Source: Euglena gracilis
Taxonomy: Eukaryota > Euglenida > Euglenophyceae > Euglenales
Direction of reading: 5' to 3'
Assembly: GCA_039621445.1 (NCBI GenBank)
Contig: CP154955.1
Span: 49,336,086-49,400,085 of the forward strand
DNA: 64,000 nt
Position 1 is the stretch's first letter. The number at the start of each line of letters is the position of its first letter. Below, piece after piece: positions 57,701 to 64,000 of the stretch. Below the pieces are notes generated by a model, which did not search any database, was not told the DNA's origin, and worked only from the letters and a program-made list of their open reading frames with translations. Both the position numbers and the translations under genes were made by a program.

Positions 57701-60700
57701 TTAGCCATTCCTCCGGTTGGGTATTGGGGGGGGGACAGGGGATCATGGGGGGAACTCCCCACCGATTTGAGTGGCCGAATTAGGAATCAATTAGAAAATT
57801 TTTGACTCTCAATCAAGACTCTCCGTAAGCTCTCTTTACGTCAAGTTAGGATTGTGACACCAAATGGATGTAAAATGGTTAAAAAGTCAAGAGCAGACTG
57901 GTTTTGGCCCATTTTATTGGAAGCCTTAGCTAGATTCCTGATTTTGAGTATCAAAATTTTGAAATTTGGGAGTGGTGATTTGAGGGGCGCTGTTGCTCAA
58001 AATGGTCTGCAATTTGGCTGGAGGGTTCCAATGTTGGCTGCAGTGTTAATGTTTGAATTAATTCCAAGTTTTTCTTGAAAAGCCTGTCTGTGACTCTGGA
58101 AGCATGACACACCGACTTAGGGTGGGGGGGGTACTGACTGGTTGACTGACTGGTGGACCAACTAATATCTGAATCATAAGCTCTTCCAAAGGGCTTTCAA
58201 GTGATGGCTACAGCGCTGCAGCCACTGTGGCCGGCTGGCACAGTGCCGGCCACACAGCACTGTGCACCCAAATTGCCGATTGTGCACTCAACATGCCAAA
58301 GTAGGTCAAACAGACCCCAGGTATTTGGGGCAAAGCGGCCTGAAAATGGCCATAATTAAGGCAAGCCGTGGAGTTACAAGGAAACCAAAACATTGTTAGG
58401 TGGGAGCATTCCAAGGGCTTTGTCTTTGGTCAGCAGACAGTTCTTTTGTCCGGACATTTCCTTTGGTTTGTTTTCATTTCTGAGATATTTTGGAAACATC
58501 AGTTTTTGGCCCAAAAAAGCTCCCGAAGAAAAGCCAAATTGGCCGTAACTCGGACAGCATGAAGAGTTAGGGAAAAGGGAAAGCACGGAAAGCACTGTTT
58601 TTGGTCCCTGGGCATTTCCATTGACTTTGCTTCACTGTCGAGAAATTTCGAAAACCGGACCATATTGTCGACTTAGGGTCGTGGTCTGACCATAGGGTCG
58701 GCCCACACCACCTCCCCCCCCCCCCGACCCTAGGGTCAGACCAGTCCACGACCTCCCCCCCCCCCCTACACGACCTCCCCCCCGCCCAAAAGCAAAAACC
58801 AAAAATCCGGGGACCCGAACCGCATCTTAATCAGATTCCACAATTGGGTGCAACGGGCCTCAATCGAAAGCTTTTTCCGTGGCCAGAAAATGCAAAAAAT
58901 GGGTCAATCACAGAAAAAAGTGTCCACAATCCCCTACGGAGCCGGAAACCAGGGGGAGAATTATCAACCAGTTTGCCATTTCTTGGGAGGCCTTTCCGGT
59001 GAAGCTCCACAAGGAAACCCAACACAAAGCAAACCATCATTTTGCATTAAATTTACACATGTGTGAAGTTTAAAGTAAAAAAAAAACACTGTTTTCCCGA
59101 AAAGTGGCAGATTTGGCAATTATGTGGCAGATTATGGAAGGTTTTCTCCTTTTCCCCCTTTCCCCCTTGAAAACCTTTTTACATCAGCTTTTCAGCCTTT
59201 GGTCAAATTTTTGGGGGGGGAAATTATCGGACAGATGGCCATTTCCAAAATCTGGGCCACAAGTGGGGGGCATCATCAACCGGGGAAGATTATCAGATGG
59301 GTTTAGCACCAAATTTCTTTTGTAACCGGGGGGAAGGCAACTTTAGACCAATCAGACACTTCCAGATACTGGCATGGATGGCAAACGTTGTTGGCCAACC
59401 TGCAGTTGGCACAGAAGGCACAAGCATGGGGCCGACACAAGAGGTGGCAGTGACGCCGAATAGTAGGCAGATCCATGCAAAAATAATTGAGGCAGAACTG
59501 AACTTTTTATGTTCAGCTGGAGGAAATGCATGGTCCTGTGCTTCATCATTCACCTGTGAAATAGTGGGTGTATTTCAGTGGATGACTCGATGAATGGAAA
59601 ACAGACACAAGCATCAAAATTCGAGCCGCCCCCCAATTTGCACATGGGAGCAAATGGAGTTGTATTTGTGTGCTCACAAAAAAAAGTTGGTATCAGAACA
59701 AGACAACAGAAAATTGCTTCAACAAAGGCCGTAATCAGATTTTGCATCAAAAAATGGGTTCTACAGATATTAATTGGGTGGTTTGCTCTCCTCCCAACCC
59801 TTTCAAGTCAACATTGTCCCCATGACTGCTCCCCCCCCCCAGTCTGTTCTGTACTAACATGTTAACGTGGCCCCGGGGGAAATGAGCTGGGGTGGCGGTA
59901 ACCCAAATAATTTTCATAGTGCCTTTTTATTAAATAAAAGGCAATCAGCCAATTTCAATGGGATGCAGGAGAAAAAACAGGTTGTTGAGGGGCACGATGT
60001 TGCCCAACAGTCCAGGGGGTGAACAGCATGGGGTTGCCCATTTGACCATGTTTTCCACACAAAATACTTGACCATTGGGCTCTACAAATTTTCAGATTGT
60101 CCTTTTATGCGAACAATCATAAAGCAGTGGCAGGGAGGCACCGTGTCAGCAGTGCAAGCAGTGAGATGGGCAGACTGATTCCGATCATACTCAAATAACA
60201 CTTTCCTCCACAGGGCTTTGCCTCTGCCGGAAACAATCGGTCCGTTGAAACCAAAATGGGGGAGGTGCAATAGGAGGTGGGAATGGCAACATGAAGGGGG
60301 GTAGTTTGGGACGCGGGGGGGGGGGGGGCGGCGGGGGACGCGGGGGGGGGACGCGGGGGAGACGCGTGGGGGACTGTGGCCCAATTGCCCCCACACGTTT
60401 TCTTTGGCGCCACTCAAATTTGTGTATTTTTCCTTTGGTTGACAAAAGAAATGTGCCCGACAAAAATTTGGGACGCAGGGGGGACGTGGGGGGGGGGGGA
60501 CGCGGTGCAAACACCCCAATAAGAAAATTTGATGAAAAGACAATGACATGTTGGTGTCATCACATATTTCAGCAATCAAAGCTCTGGTTCCGAGTAAATT
60601 GTTTGGTCTCAAACGCCGGTACTTCGGCTGGAAGAGCCCAACGGAGGCGAAGCGATTGACCCCATCCTGCAAATTAACTCCCCAATGGCGGCCGGTCCCA

Positions 60701-60767
60701 ATGATGGGTTCGGACTTAACATCAGAAATATAAACTTGCCCGTCTTCCTTGAGGCAATGCATGAAAT
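43305..60767 (-). CDS. Transporter gene A: split gene for an EamA/DMT-type membrane transporter
   Basis: Gene-level entry; exons are listed separately. Eleven minus-strand exons read, in order: a hydrophilic N-terminal part (two exons), TM1, a short NGLIK/IWF motif exon, TM3, TM4, TM5, TM6, TM7, TM8 and TM9-10. The pattern fits the drug/metabolite transporter superfamily: a YTxVxQSxLFxSLHPxLIL helix pair in the first half, GDALAL opening the second half, and SPIVVSIM..QPILA followed by LSLLGYLVLAAG at the end. DMT proteins are ten-helix carriers for metabolites such as nucleotide sugars or amino acids; the substrate cannot be told. Reading phase is consistent at the junctions I could join (N-terminal part to TM1, TM1 to the NGLIK exon, and TM4 through TM10). 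The TM2 exon and a link between TM3 and TM4 were not found, so the gene may be incomplete or partly decayed. A close paralogue lies just downstream. Confidence 0.6.
44998..45396. mobile_element. Inverted-repeat element, TTGCTTAAGGA family
   Basis: ATTGCTTAAGGATCC at the left pairs with GGTCCTGAAGCAAT at the right. The interior aligns with 54.2-54.5 kb (CCAGTGA, CACCTCGGTGCG, GTGTCTAGCAAAATGGC). Target duplication unclear. It lies in the TM8-TM9 intron of gene A. Confidence 0.6.
45908..46166 (+). repeat. (GAA)n microsatellite, about 255 bp
   Basis: About 85 GAA/AAG units with a few extra A bases. Homopurine on the plus strand. In the TM8-TM9 intron of gene A. Confidence 0.98.
46518..46645 (+). 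repeat. (GA)n microsatellite
   Basis: GA run of about 90 bp, a 12-bp break, then about 27 bp more. Homopurine, in the same intron as the GAA array. Confidence 0.95.
47036..47190 (+). repeat. CACGC/CACAC pentamer repeat
   Basis: About 30 five-base units drifting between CCACG and CCACA. A related GGCGT run lies at 43,222-43,268. Confidence 0.9.
48818..48996 (-). CDS. Gene A exon: TM8, LLVQLLAAALLLRDELSLFG
   Basis: The minus frame reads ARRPEPTDPAPIHYLLLTIP then TALLVQLLAAALLL and RDELSLFGPTGGIFSFLSE. The paralogue at 25,395-25,571 shares HYL, VQLLAA, LLRD and LSLFGPT. The frame meets a stop a few bases beyond, but the aligned GC donor in both copies just before it gives an in-frame join to the TM9-10 exon, so I treat the exon as internal. 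Confidence 0.7.
49464..49521 (-). CDS. Gene A exon: TM7, LLISNFLLPHM
   Basis: A 58-bp exon reading AGLLISNFLLPHMSSCQG. The paralogue at 26,510-26,567 has the same 58-bp length and reads AGGLLVSKFLLPHMTSAQG. The acceptor is ACAG, the donor is GT here and GC in gene B. Confidence 0.65.
49872..50007 (-). CDS. Gene A exon: loop and TM6, GKDVPLGDALAL
   Basis: The minus frame reads GLAPVFYGSRSASSGGKDV then PLGDALALVLSVSLTSLFF. A GDALAL start to the sixth helix is characteristic of the second EamA repeat. The paralogue at 29,955-30,067 keeps FYGS, SSGGKDV and LGDALA. The donor is GT and the join to TM7 is in frame. Confidence 0.7.
50093..50499. mobile_element. Inverted-repeat element, TTCTTAAGGA family
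   Basis: GGGGATTTCTTAAGGA at the left and TTATGAAAACCCC at the right are imperfect inverted repeats. Flanks CCCCAATCA and CCCCAATGA resemble a target duplication, with two extra bases on the right. Several GGTGCTGGCTGGAAAAA boxes lie inside. It sits 86 bp upstream of the TM6 exon of gene A. Confidence 0.5.
52080..52146 (-). CDS. Gene A exon: TM5, RGLAPGILFALAGG
   Basis: A 67-bp exon reading CPVSMGRKRGLAPGILFALA then GG. It pairs with 30,933-30,976 (RGLRPGIMLALGG). The acceptor is GCAG and the donor is GC. It fits the previous exon in phase 2 and the next in phase 0. Small residues with PGI are typical of a DMT fifth helix. Confidence 0.6.
52831..53249. mobile_element. Inverted-repeat element with 8-bp target duplication (TTGCTTAAG family)
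   Basis: The ends CAGGGCGTTGCTTGAG (52,831-52,846) and CTTAAGCAACGCCCTG (53,234-53,249) are inverted repeats matching at 15 of 16 bases. TCAGCCTG flanks both sides (52,823-52,830 and 53,250-53,257). It carries G/C tracts near each end and GCTGGCTGGA-type boxes. It lies in the intron between the TM4 and TM5 exons of gene A. Read on the coding strand the duplicated target is CAGGCTGA, which contains AG|GC. Confidence 0.85.
53476..53607 (-). CDS. Gene A exon: YTxVxQS and LHPQ helix pair (TM3 end/TM4)
   Basis: The minus frame reads CFTVSLDYTTVGQSYLFSSL then HPQLILFFRIIQMLPVFWEE and VLP. This is the most diagnostic DMT segment, where the family shows SL.YTSV.Q..L..SL.P. It is one uninterrupted exon here. 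In gene B the same segment is split by an intron after the codons for VAQS. The donor is GC, and joining to the TM5 exon keeps the frame. Confidence 0.75.
53936..54068 (-). CDS. Gene A exon: third helix (TM3), DTGYVFSA
   Basis: The minus frame reads AQRLNLLPESCRPQPLDTGY then VFSALGVGLLLLAGVGAGIG and TGRA. The acceptor is TCACAG. The paralogue at 32,338-32,470 matches base for base in length and keeps DTGYVFSA and GLLLLAG. The donor at the aligned position is GT here and GC in gene B, a clean example of GT/GC interchange. The next exon found does not fit in phase, so a small exon is probably missing between them. Confidence 0.7.
54165..54500. mobile_element. Member of the TTGCTTAAG element family
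   Basis: Shares CCAGTGACTGG, ATCTCGGTGCGTACTGCCGG and GTGTCTAGCAAAATGGCTAG with 45.0-45.4 kb and ends GGGGTCCTTAAAGCGGG. The left end could not be fixed. It lies upstream of the TM3 exon of gene A. Confidence 0.45.
54694..55152 (+). repeat. (TATG)n microsatellite, left part
   Basis: About 110 TATG units with three small phase breaks. Continues after an inserted element at 55,397. Confidence 0.98.
55153..55396. mobile_element. Inverted-repeat element inserted in a TATG array
   Basis: ACC-AA-C(11)-TATTTGGCC at the left and GGCCAATTAGGGGGGGGGTT at the right are inverted repeats with G/C tracts. Further copies of the GGCCAATTAGGGG box lie at about 55,207, 55,266 and 55,290. TATG repeats in the same orientation continue directly on both sides, as expected if the element landed inside one array. 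Confidence 0.6.
55397..55622 (+). repeat. (TATG)n microsatellite, right part
   Basis: About 50 TATG units and six TACG units near 55,570-55,592. Confidence 0.98.
55720..55915 (+). repeat. Degenerate repeat of about 30-33 bp, GGTCCAT.TGCGCA.TTGCGCA
   Basis: About six units such as GGTCCATGTGCGCATTTGTG, GGTCCATATGCGCAGTTGCG and GGTCCATCTGCGCAATTACG. Many are palindromic about TGCGCA. A larger flanking palindrome is GAGCCATTTGCGCGATTGAA followed by CAAATGGCTC (55,948-55,977). Confidence 0.65.
56626..56696 (-). CDS. Gene A exon 4: NGLIK/IWF motif before TM2
   Basis: A 71-bp exon reading MPTSFIQKMPKANGLIKTIW then FGEG. The paralogue at 35,300-35,370 is the same length and reads MPMSFIQKMAGANGLIKSIW then FGEG. 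In DMT proteins this place usually carries an N-x-L-x-x-x-W motif before TM2. If splicing is skipped, the frame runs on into a hydrophobic stretch (SLLLVVIMLTSSLVCLACV) that could serve as TM2, but the paralogue lacks it. Confidence 0.65.
58330..58660. repeat. Partial copy of the 900-bp element
   Basis: Shares GCATTCCAAGGGCTT, TTTCCTTTG.TTT...TTCATTTC.GAGATATTTTGGAAACAT and GGCCGTAACTCGG with 13.8-14.1 kb. No end repeats were seen. Confidence 0.5.
58681..58743. repeat. Inverted repeat GGTCTGACC.TAGGGTCG
   Basis: GGTCTGACCATAGGGTCGG at the left and CGACCCTAGGGTCAGACC at the right enclose a C tract. Looks like a very short element with G/C core. Confidence 0.6.
59420..59502 (-). CDS. Gene A exon 3: first membrane helix (TM1)
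   Basis: An 83-bp exon reading FSSASIIFAWICLLFGVTA then TSCVGPMLV, a typical helix with a Gly/Pro end. The paralogue at 36,614-36,696 has the same length, acceptor position and phase, with a GT donor where this copy has GC. The junction is in frame with the next exon (VGPMLV then MPTSFIQK). Confidence 0.7.
60172..60223 (-). CDS. Gene A exon 2: EYDRNQS segment
   Basis: A 52-bp exon reading GKALWRKVLFEYDRNQS, ending at a GC donor. The paralogue at 37,665-37,710 reads ALDLNLLYEYDRNQS and is six bases shorter at the acceptor side. EYDRNQS is identical in both. The exon ends in phase 0 and joins in frame to the TM1 exon. Confidence 0.6.
60578..60767 (-). CDS. Gene A exon 1 seen: N-terminal region, KSEPIIG motif
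   Basis: The minus frame reads FMHCLKEDGQVYISD then VKSEPIIGTGRHWG and RFASVGLFQPKYRRLRPN. The same segment at 38,428-38,618 keeps VKSEPIIG, RFASVG and PKYRR, so selection at the protein level is likely. The acceptor is a pyrimidine-rich tract ending CAG. The donor aligned with the paralogue is GA here and GC there. The segment is basic and without a membrane helix. It may be the cytosolic N-terminus of the transporter or part of a gene fused upstream of it; I do not recognise a domain. Confidence 0.6.
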
Positions 60768-61274
60768 CTGGAATGGAAAAGACAAATCCAATTACCGAAC
60801 ACTTGAAACAAAAAAAGTTCCAAAAACTCTTCACAAAAAAGGGGAACTGAAAACAAATATACGAATTTTCCAAAATTTCTTCCTCCAACAATCGCCGTCT
60901 GACCCAAAAAATCGCCCAAAAAAGGTGACATTTTCACTTTTTTCAAAAAAAAAATGCCAAAATTTGGACTGCGGCGCGGCGGAAGTGCGAGTGTGCTCCC
61001 TTGGCTAGACTCCCCCCTCAAAACGGCGCACGCCGAGGCACCCCACCCAAACCCCCTACAGGGGGTCACAGGAGAGCCGCCCCCAAAAATTTCTTTGAAA
61101 CCCTGCAGTTTTTTGTGTGTTTTTTAAAGTGTTGACCCTGAATGGATCAACGCGGATTGTGGTGTTATGCTCTACATCCAGCATTGGCGTTCAAGAGAAA
61201 TTGGCAGGCTCGGAGCAAAGGTTACCTAGGGGAAAGGAGAGGACGATTCATCGGATCCATCGGCCAACAGCGTG

Positions 61275-61317
61275 CGGGAAACTTCCCGCCCGAACCGGCG
61301 TCCTAAACGCCGGTTCG
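61275..61317. other. Two adjacent perfect stem-loops
   Basis: GCGGGAA-AC-TTCCCGC (61,274-61,289) is followed at once by CGAACCGGCGT-CCTAA-ACGCCGGTTCG (61,291-61,317), an 11-bp perfect stem with a five-base loop. The surrounding 150 bp lack G/C tracts and are not in a recognised exon. Could be the end of a structured RNA or a regulatory hairpin. Confidence 0.5.
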
Positions 61318-61499
61318 AGCGTGAAGTCAGAGCCCCAATACATGGTTTCAACATGACAGAGTTTTTCTTCCCGGAACTTCAGTGGCATGAATGATGCTGT
61401 TTTCACCCCCGACCGGTAACATCCGTTTCACGCCCAAGTTCGATTCCAGCTGTTTGGATCAAACTAGGGGCCCATACGGTAGGCTGGGGGGGGGGTCTT

Positions 61500-61532
61500 G
61501 TTGGGTCGACCGACTCAGTCGGTCGACCCAAC
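61500..61532. repeat. 33-bp perfect palindrome GTTGGGTCGACCGACT
   Basis: 16-bp arms (61,500-61,515 and 61,517-61,532) around a single C. Similar GGGTCGACTGACC and GGGTAGATCGACTGAATCGG phrases follow to 61,613 with G tracts between. Confidence 0.75.
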
Positions 61533-64000
61533 AATGGGTCGACTGACCCTCCGAGTCCCAGTCGATAAGGCGGGGGGGGGGGGGGGCCCTGTTGGGTAGA
61601 TCGACTGAATCGGTTGGCCAACAGTCGAATGTTCTTACGAGGCATGTTCTCGAAAAAATTTTGATGTTTTAGGCCTTCAAATACAAAGAACACAAAAGGA
61701 AGGAATACCAATATAGGTTACTTGTGCAAAAATACACGTTAAAATTACTTCGTAACAGAAGGGATTTCCCTCGGGCAGTTGAGCAACAGAAAGGGATTTG
61801 CCCCCAAAATGGGTGGTAACACGAGGGACTTCGGGGGATGCCATCGCCCAGAACAATAATACGATGGATTGTGGCTGAAATCCATGGCAATCTGTCAGAA
61901 GCCCTTCAAAGCGAGGGGCAACATGTTCTGTGTGATTTAAAAAATTGAAAATTGAAATCCAAAATTGTTAAGTGCCCTAAAAGAACAAAGTCTGTTGTGT
62001 AGGCCGTGGCAAATTCCTTTCGTTTCTGAACATTTCGAACCCCCCCCATGGTCCATCCAATTTCCCAGGAAACCAGATCTGTGACCGCCGATCGTCAGAT
62101 TCCACAGTTCAGTTGCGATGTTGCCCCTCGATCGAAAGCTTTCTTCAAGGGCTTTCAACACATGGAAATACAGGGGGTGTCCAAATTCCGCAAGGTAAAT
62201 ATCTGCAGCGCATTAATCACCGCAGGTTTAAACTCGATTTATAACGCCACCAAAGTACTCATAGTGCGGGATTACACTGTCGGTGATAAATGCCGAACGA
62301 AGTAAGAACCACACGCAATAATGCCCAGCCCTATTTCTTTCCCATGTTGTTTTTTTATTTCTTTTCTCTCTTTCAGTGCCACCGGTTTATATAGAAGGTG
62401 AAGAGATCCAGGGGGAGGAGGTGGCCAAGCACAGGTTAAGGAAGGTTAACCATTTCTTTGATGCCGGAAAACCATTTCTTTTTGGCAAATTACCAATTGT
62501 TTGGGCTTAAATTTTTGGAAGTTATGGTTGGTGAATCCTAATTTTGTACTATAATCCTAATTTGGCACTTGGAGATCCCTAATTTTATCGGTTAAAAAAT
62601 TCACCGGTTAACCAAAAAAATAGGGTCCGCTTGACATAGTCCCTATGTCAACACTGGCCATTGGGATCCCCAAAAGGGTCATTTAGGGGGTTGACATTTG
62701 GGGACCAAGCTGTTTTTTTTACCAACCCCGGGGGGGCGGGAGGGGGGTCCGGAGTGCCTGTGAGTGCCTGCCCAGGCAGGCACTACCCCCCCCCCCCCGG
62801 GGGTCGGATTTCGGCCTGTGCCCAGGCACATTCCTTTGAAAATAGGCCATTTTTGGCTCCCTGGCGCCGGGTCTCTGCTAGGGCACTTTTGGGTGTGTGC
62901 CCTACCCCCCCCCCCGGGGGGTCGGATTTGGAGTGCCTTGGAGTGCCTGCCCAGGCAGGCACCCCCCCCCCCGGGGTGGCCGGGGTGGGGTCGGCACCCG
63001 ATTAAAATACAGCCTGCTGGGGACCAGTGGGGTGGGAAAATTTTTTGGTGAAAATTGGCCCTGTTTTGGAAATAGAGTACCGTGCAGCGTGGAAAAATCT
63101 GATGACCACCGCTCTGTTGAAAAGAGCTATCGAACGAGGGGTAACCTGGTACCCTAACGTTGCACGCAGCCCGAGATGCACTCGCAATCGTCGGATCAGA
63201 CAGAATCTGAGTCGAAATTTGTCATGATTTTTGGTGCTGCTTGCTTTAAGATGCTTAATGAACCACACAGAAGCGATTTTTCTCTTCGAATCGACGGCCT
63301 GAGGGGTCCAGGGGGGCACAGGGAGTGTGAAATTAGGATTTTCCAGTGACAGGATACTGGAGTACTGTGCAGCGTGGCTGAATTTGGTGGTGATTGCTGG
63401 TTGTCTGATAAGGTTGGGACGACTCGTCGACTGGTCGATTATTTGTTCGGGTCCCCCGAACAAGATTAATTGTTCATGCCCAAAAAGAATAGTCGTGAAC
63501 GAATTTGCCTTTTACAAAATTGGACTGGTGCACAACGTTCAGGGGTAATTCTGGGGGGCACAGAAGAAGTAAGCCAAATCACATGCAAAAAAATATGGCT
63601 GCCACAAGGGATTTTTCATGTTTTTTTGGGTTTTGTTTTTCTTAAGATGTTTTAGTTATAATAAAATATATTCTATAATTGCTACACCAGGTTATATTGG
63701 ATTTATCTTTTATATATTACCTCTAAAACCTCTACCTGAAGCCCAAATAAAGACCTATAGGATTAGCCGGTACATAATTATTGTTTAGATTAATATTTTA
63801 CAGAAGTTGGTGTAGATATTATTGAGGTAGATATATATATAAATAGTAATAAGTATAATAGTAGATTAATAGATTTAGACCTATTAATAACAAAGGTATT
63901 GATATAAATAATATATATATAAGGTCAATACCTATTATAATATGATATAATATATATAATATTTTTTATAAAAGAATACTAATTAATATGTATTAAAAAG

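Larger units (their letters stand above)
60768..64000. other. Upstream of gene A; no gene recognised
   Basis: Contains the hairpins at 61.3 and 61.5 kb, and G/C tracts with TGCCCAGGCAGGCAC repeats at 62.76-62.97 kb. From about 63,650 the sequence becomes almost pure A/T, a sharp change in composition. Confidence 0.45.

Noticed and set aside
61305-61325. GGTTCGAGC resembling a tRNA T loop
   Set aside because: No matching T stem, anticodon arm or acceptor stem around it; the bases belong to a hairpin.

Overview
This window looks like nuclear DNA of an intron-rich microbial eukaryote, not a bacterium or virus. No long intact reading frame resembles a protein. The longest open frames are translations of microsatellites. 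Recognisable coding sequence comes as short exons (about 40-190 bp) separated by introns of roughly 0.25 to 5 kb. Every exon I can support lies on the minus strand. Most donors I infer in the two transporter genes begin GC (18 of 24, with five GT and one GA), and all but one of the inferred acceptors end in AG. One-way gene order, tandem paralogues, GC/GA donors and introns full of small inverted-repeat elements resemble published dinoflagellate genomes. That assignment is inference; another alga or protist is possible.

Layout, in the direction of transcription (high to low coordinates). (1) 60.8-43.3 kb: transporter gene A. (2) 38.6-21.0 kb: transporter gene B, a tandem paralogue of A. Both encode what I read as a ten-helix drug/metabolite transporter (EamA/DMT superfamily). 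Ten exons pair one to one, with nearly identical lengths and mostly matching phase. Gene B carries two introns that gene A lacks, one in the TM3-4 exon and one in the TM9-10 exon. The exon for TM2 and a short exon between TM3 and TM4 were not found in either copy. (3) about 12.0-3.2 kb (possibly from 15.3 kb): a third gene whose exons read as a VIT (vault/inter-alpha-trypsin) domain followed by one membrane helix. Lower-confidence exon candidates lie at 15.2-15.5, 18.5, 19.5, 20.4, 20.65, 23.8, 24.6 and 41.4 kb.

The rest is non-coding: long CA, CATA, CT, GAA and GA arrays, many runs of 8-15 G or C, and at least six groups of short elements (about 200-900 bp) with terminal inverted repeats. 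Several have clear target-site duplications: 27,034-27,850 (perfect 20-bp termini, 10-bp duplication), 52,831-53,249 (16-bp termini, 8-bp duplication) and 7,762-8,058 (8-bp duplication). All three lie in introns of the genes above. They resemble DNA-transposon-type introner elements, and their abundance is the most interesting feature here.

No rRNA, tRNA, CRISPR array, plasmid or phage function was recognised. Exon ends were placed by eye from paralogue alignment, reading phase and splice dinucleotides, and should be taken as good to a few bases at best.
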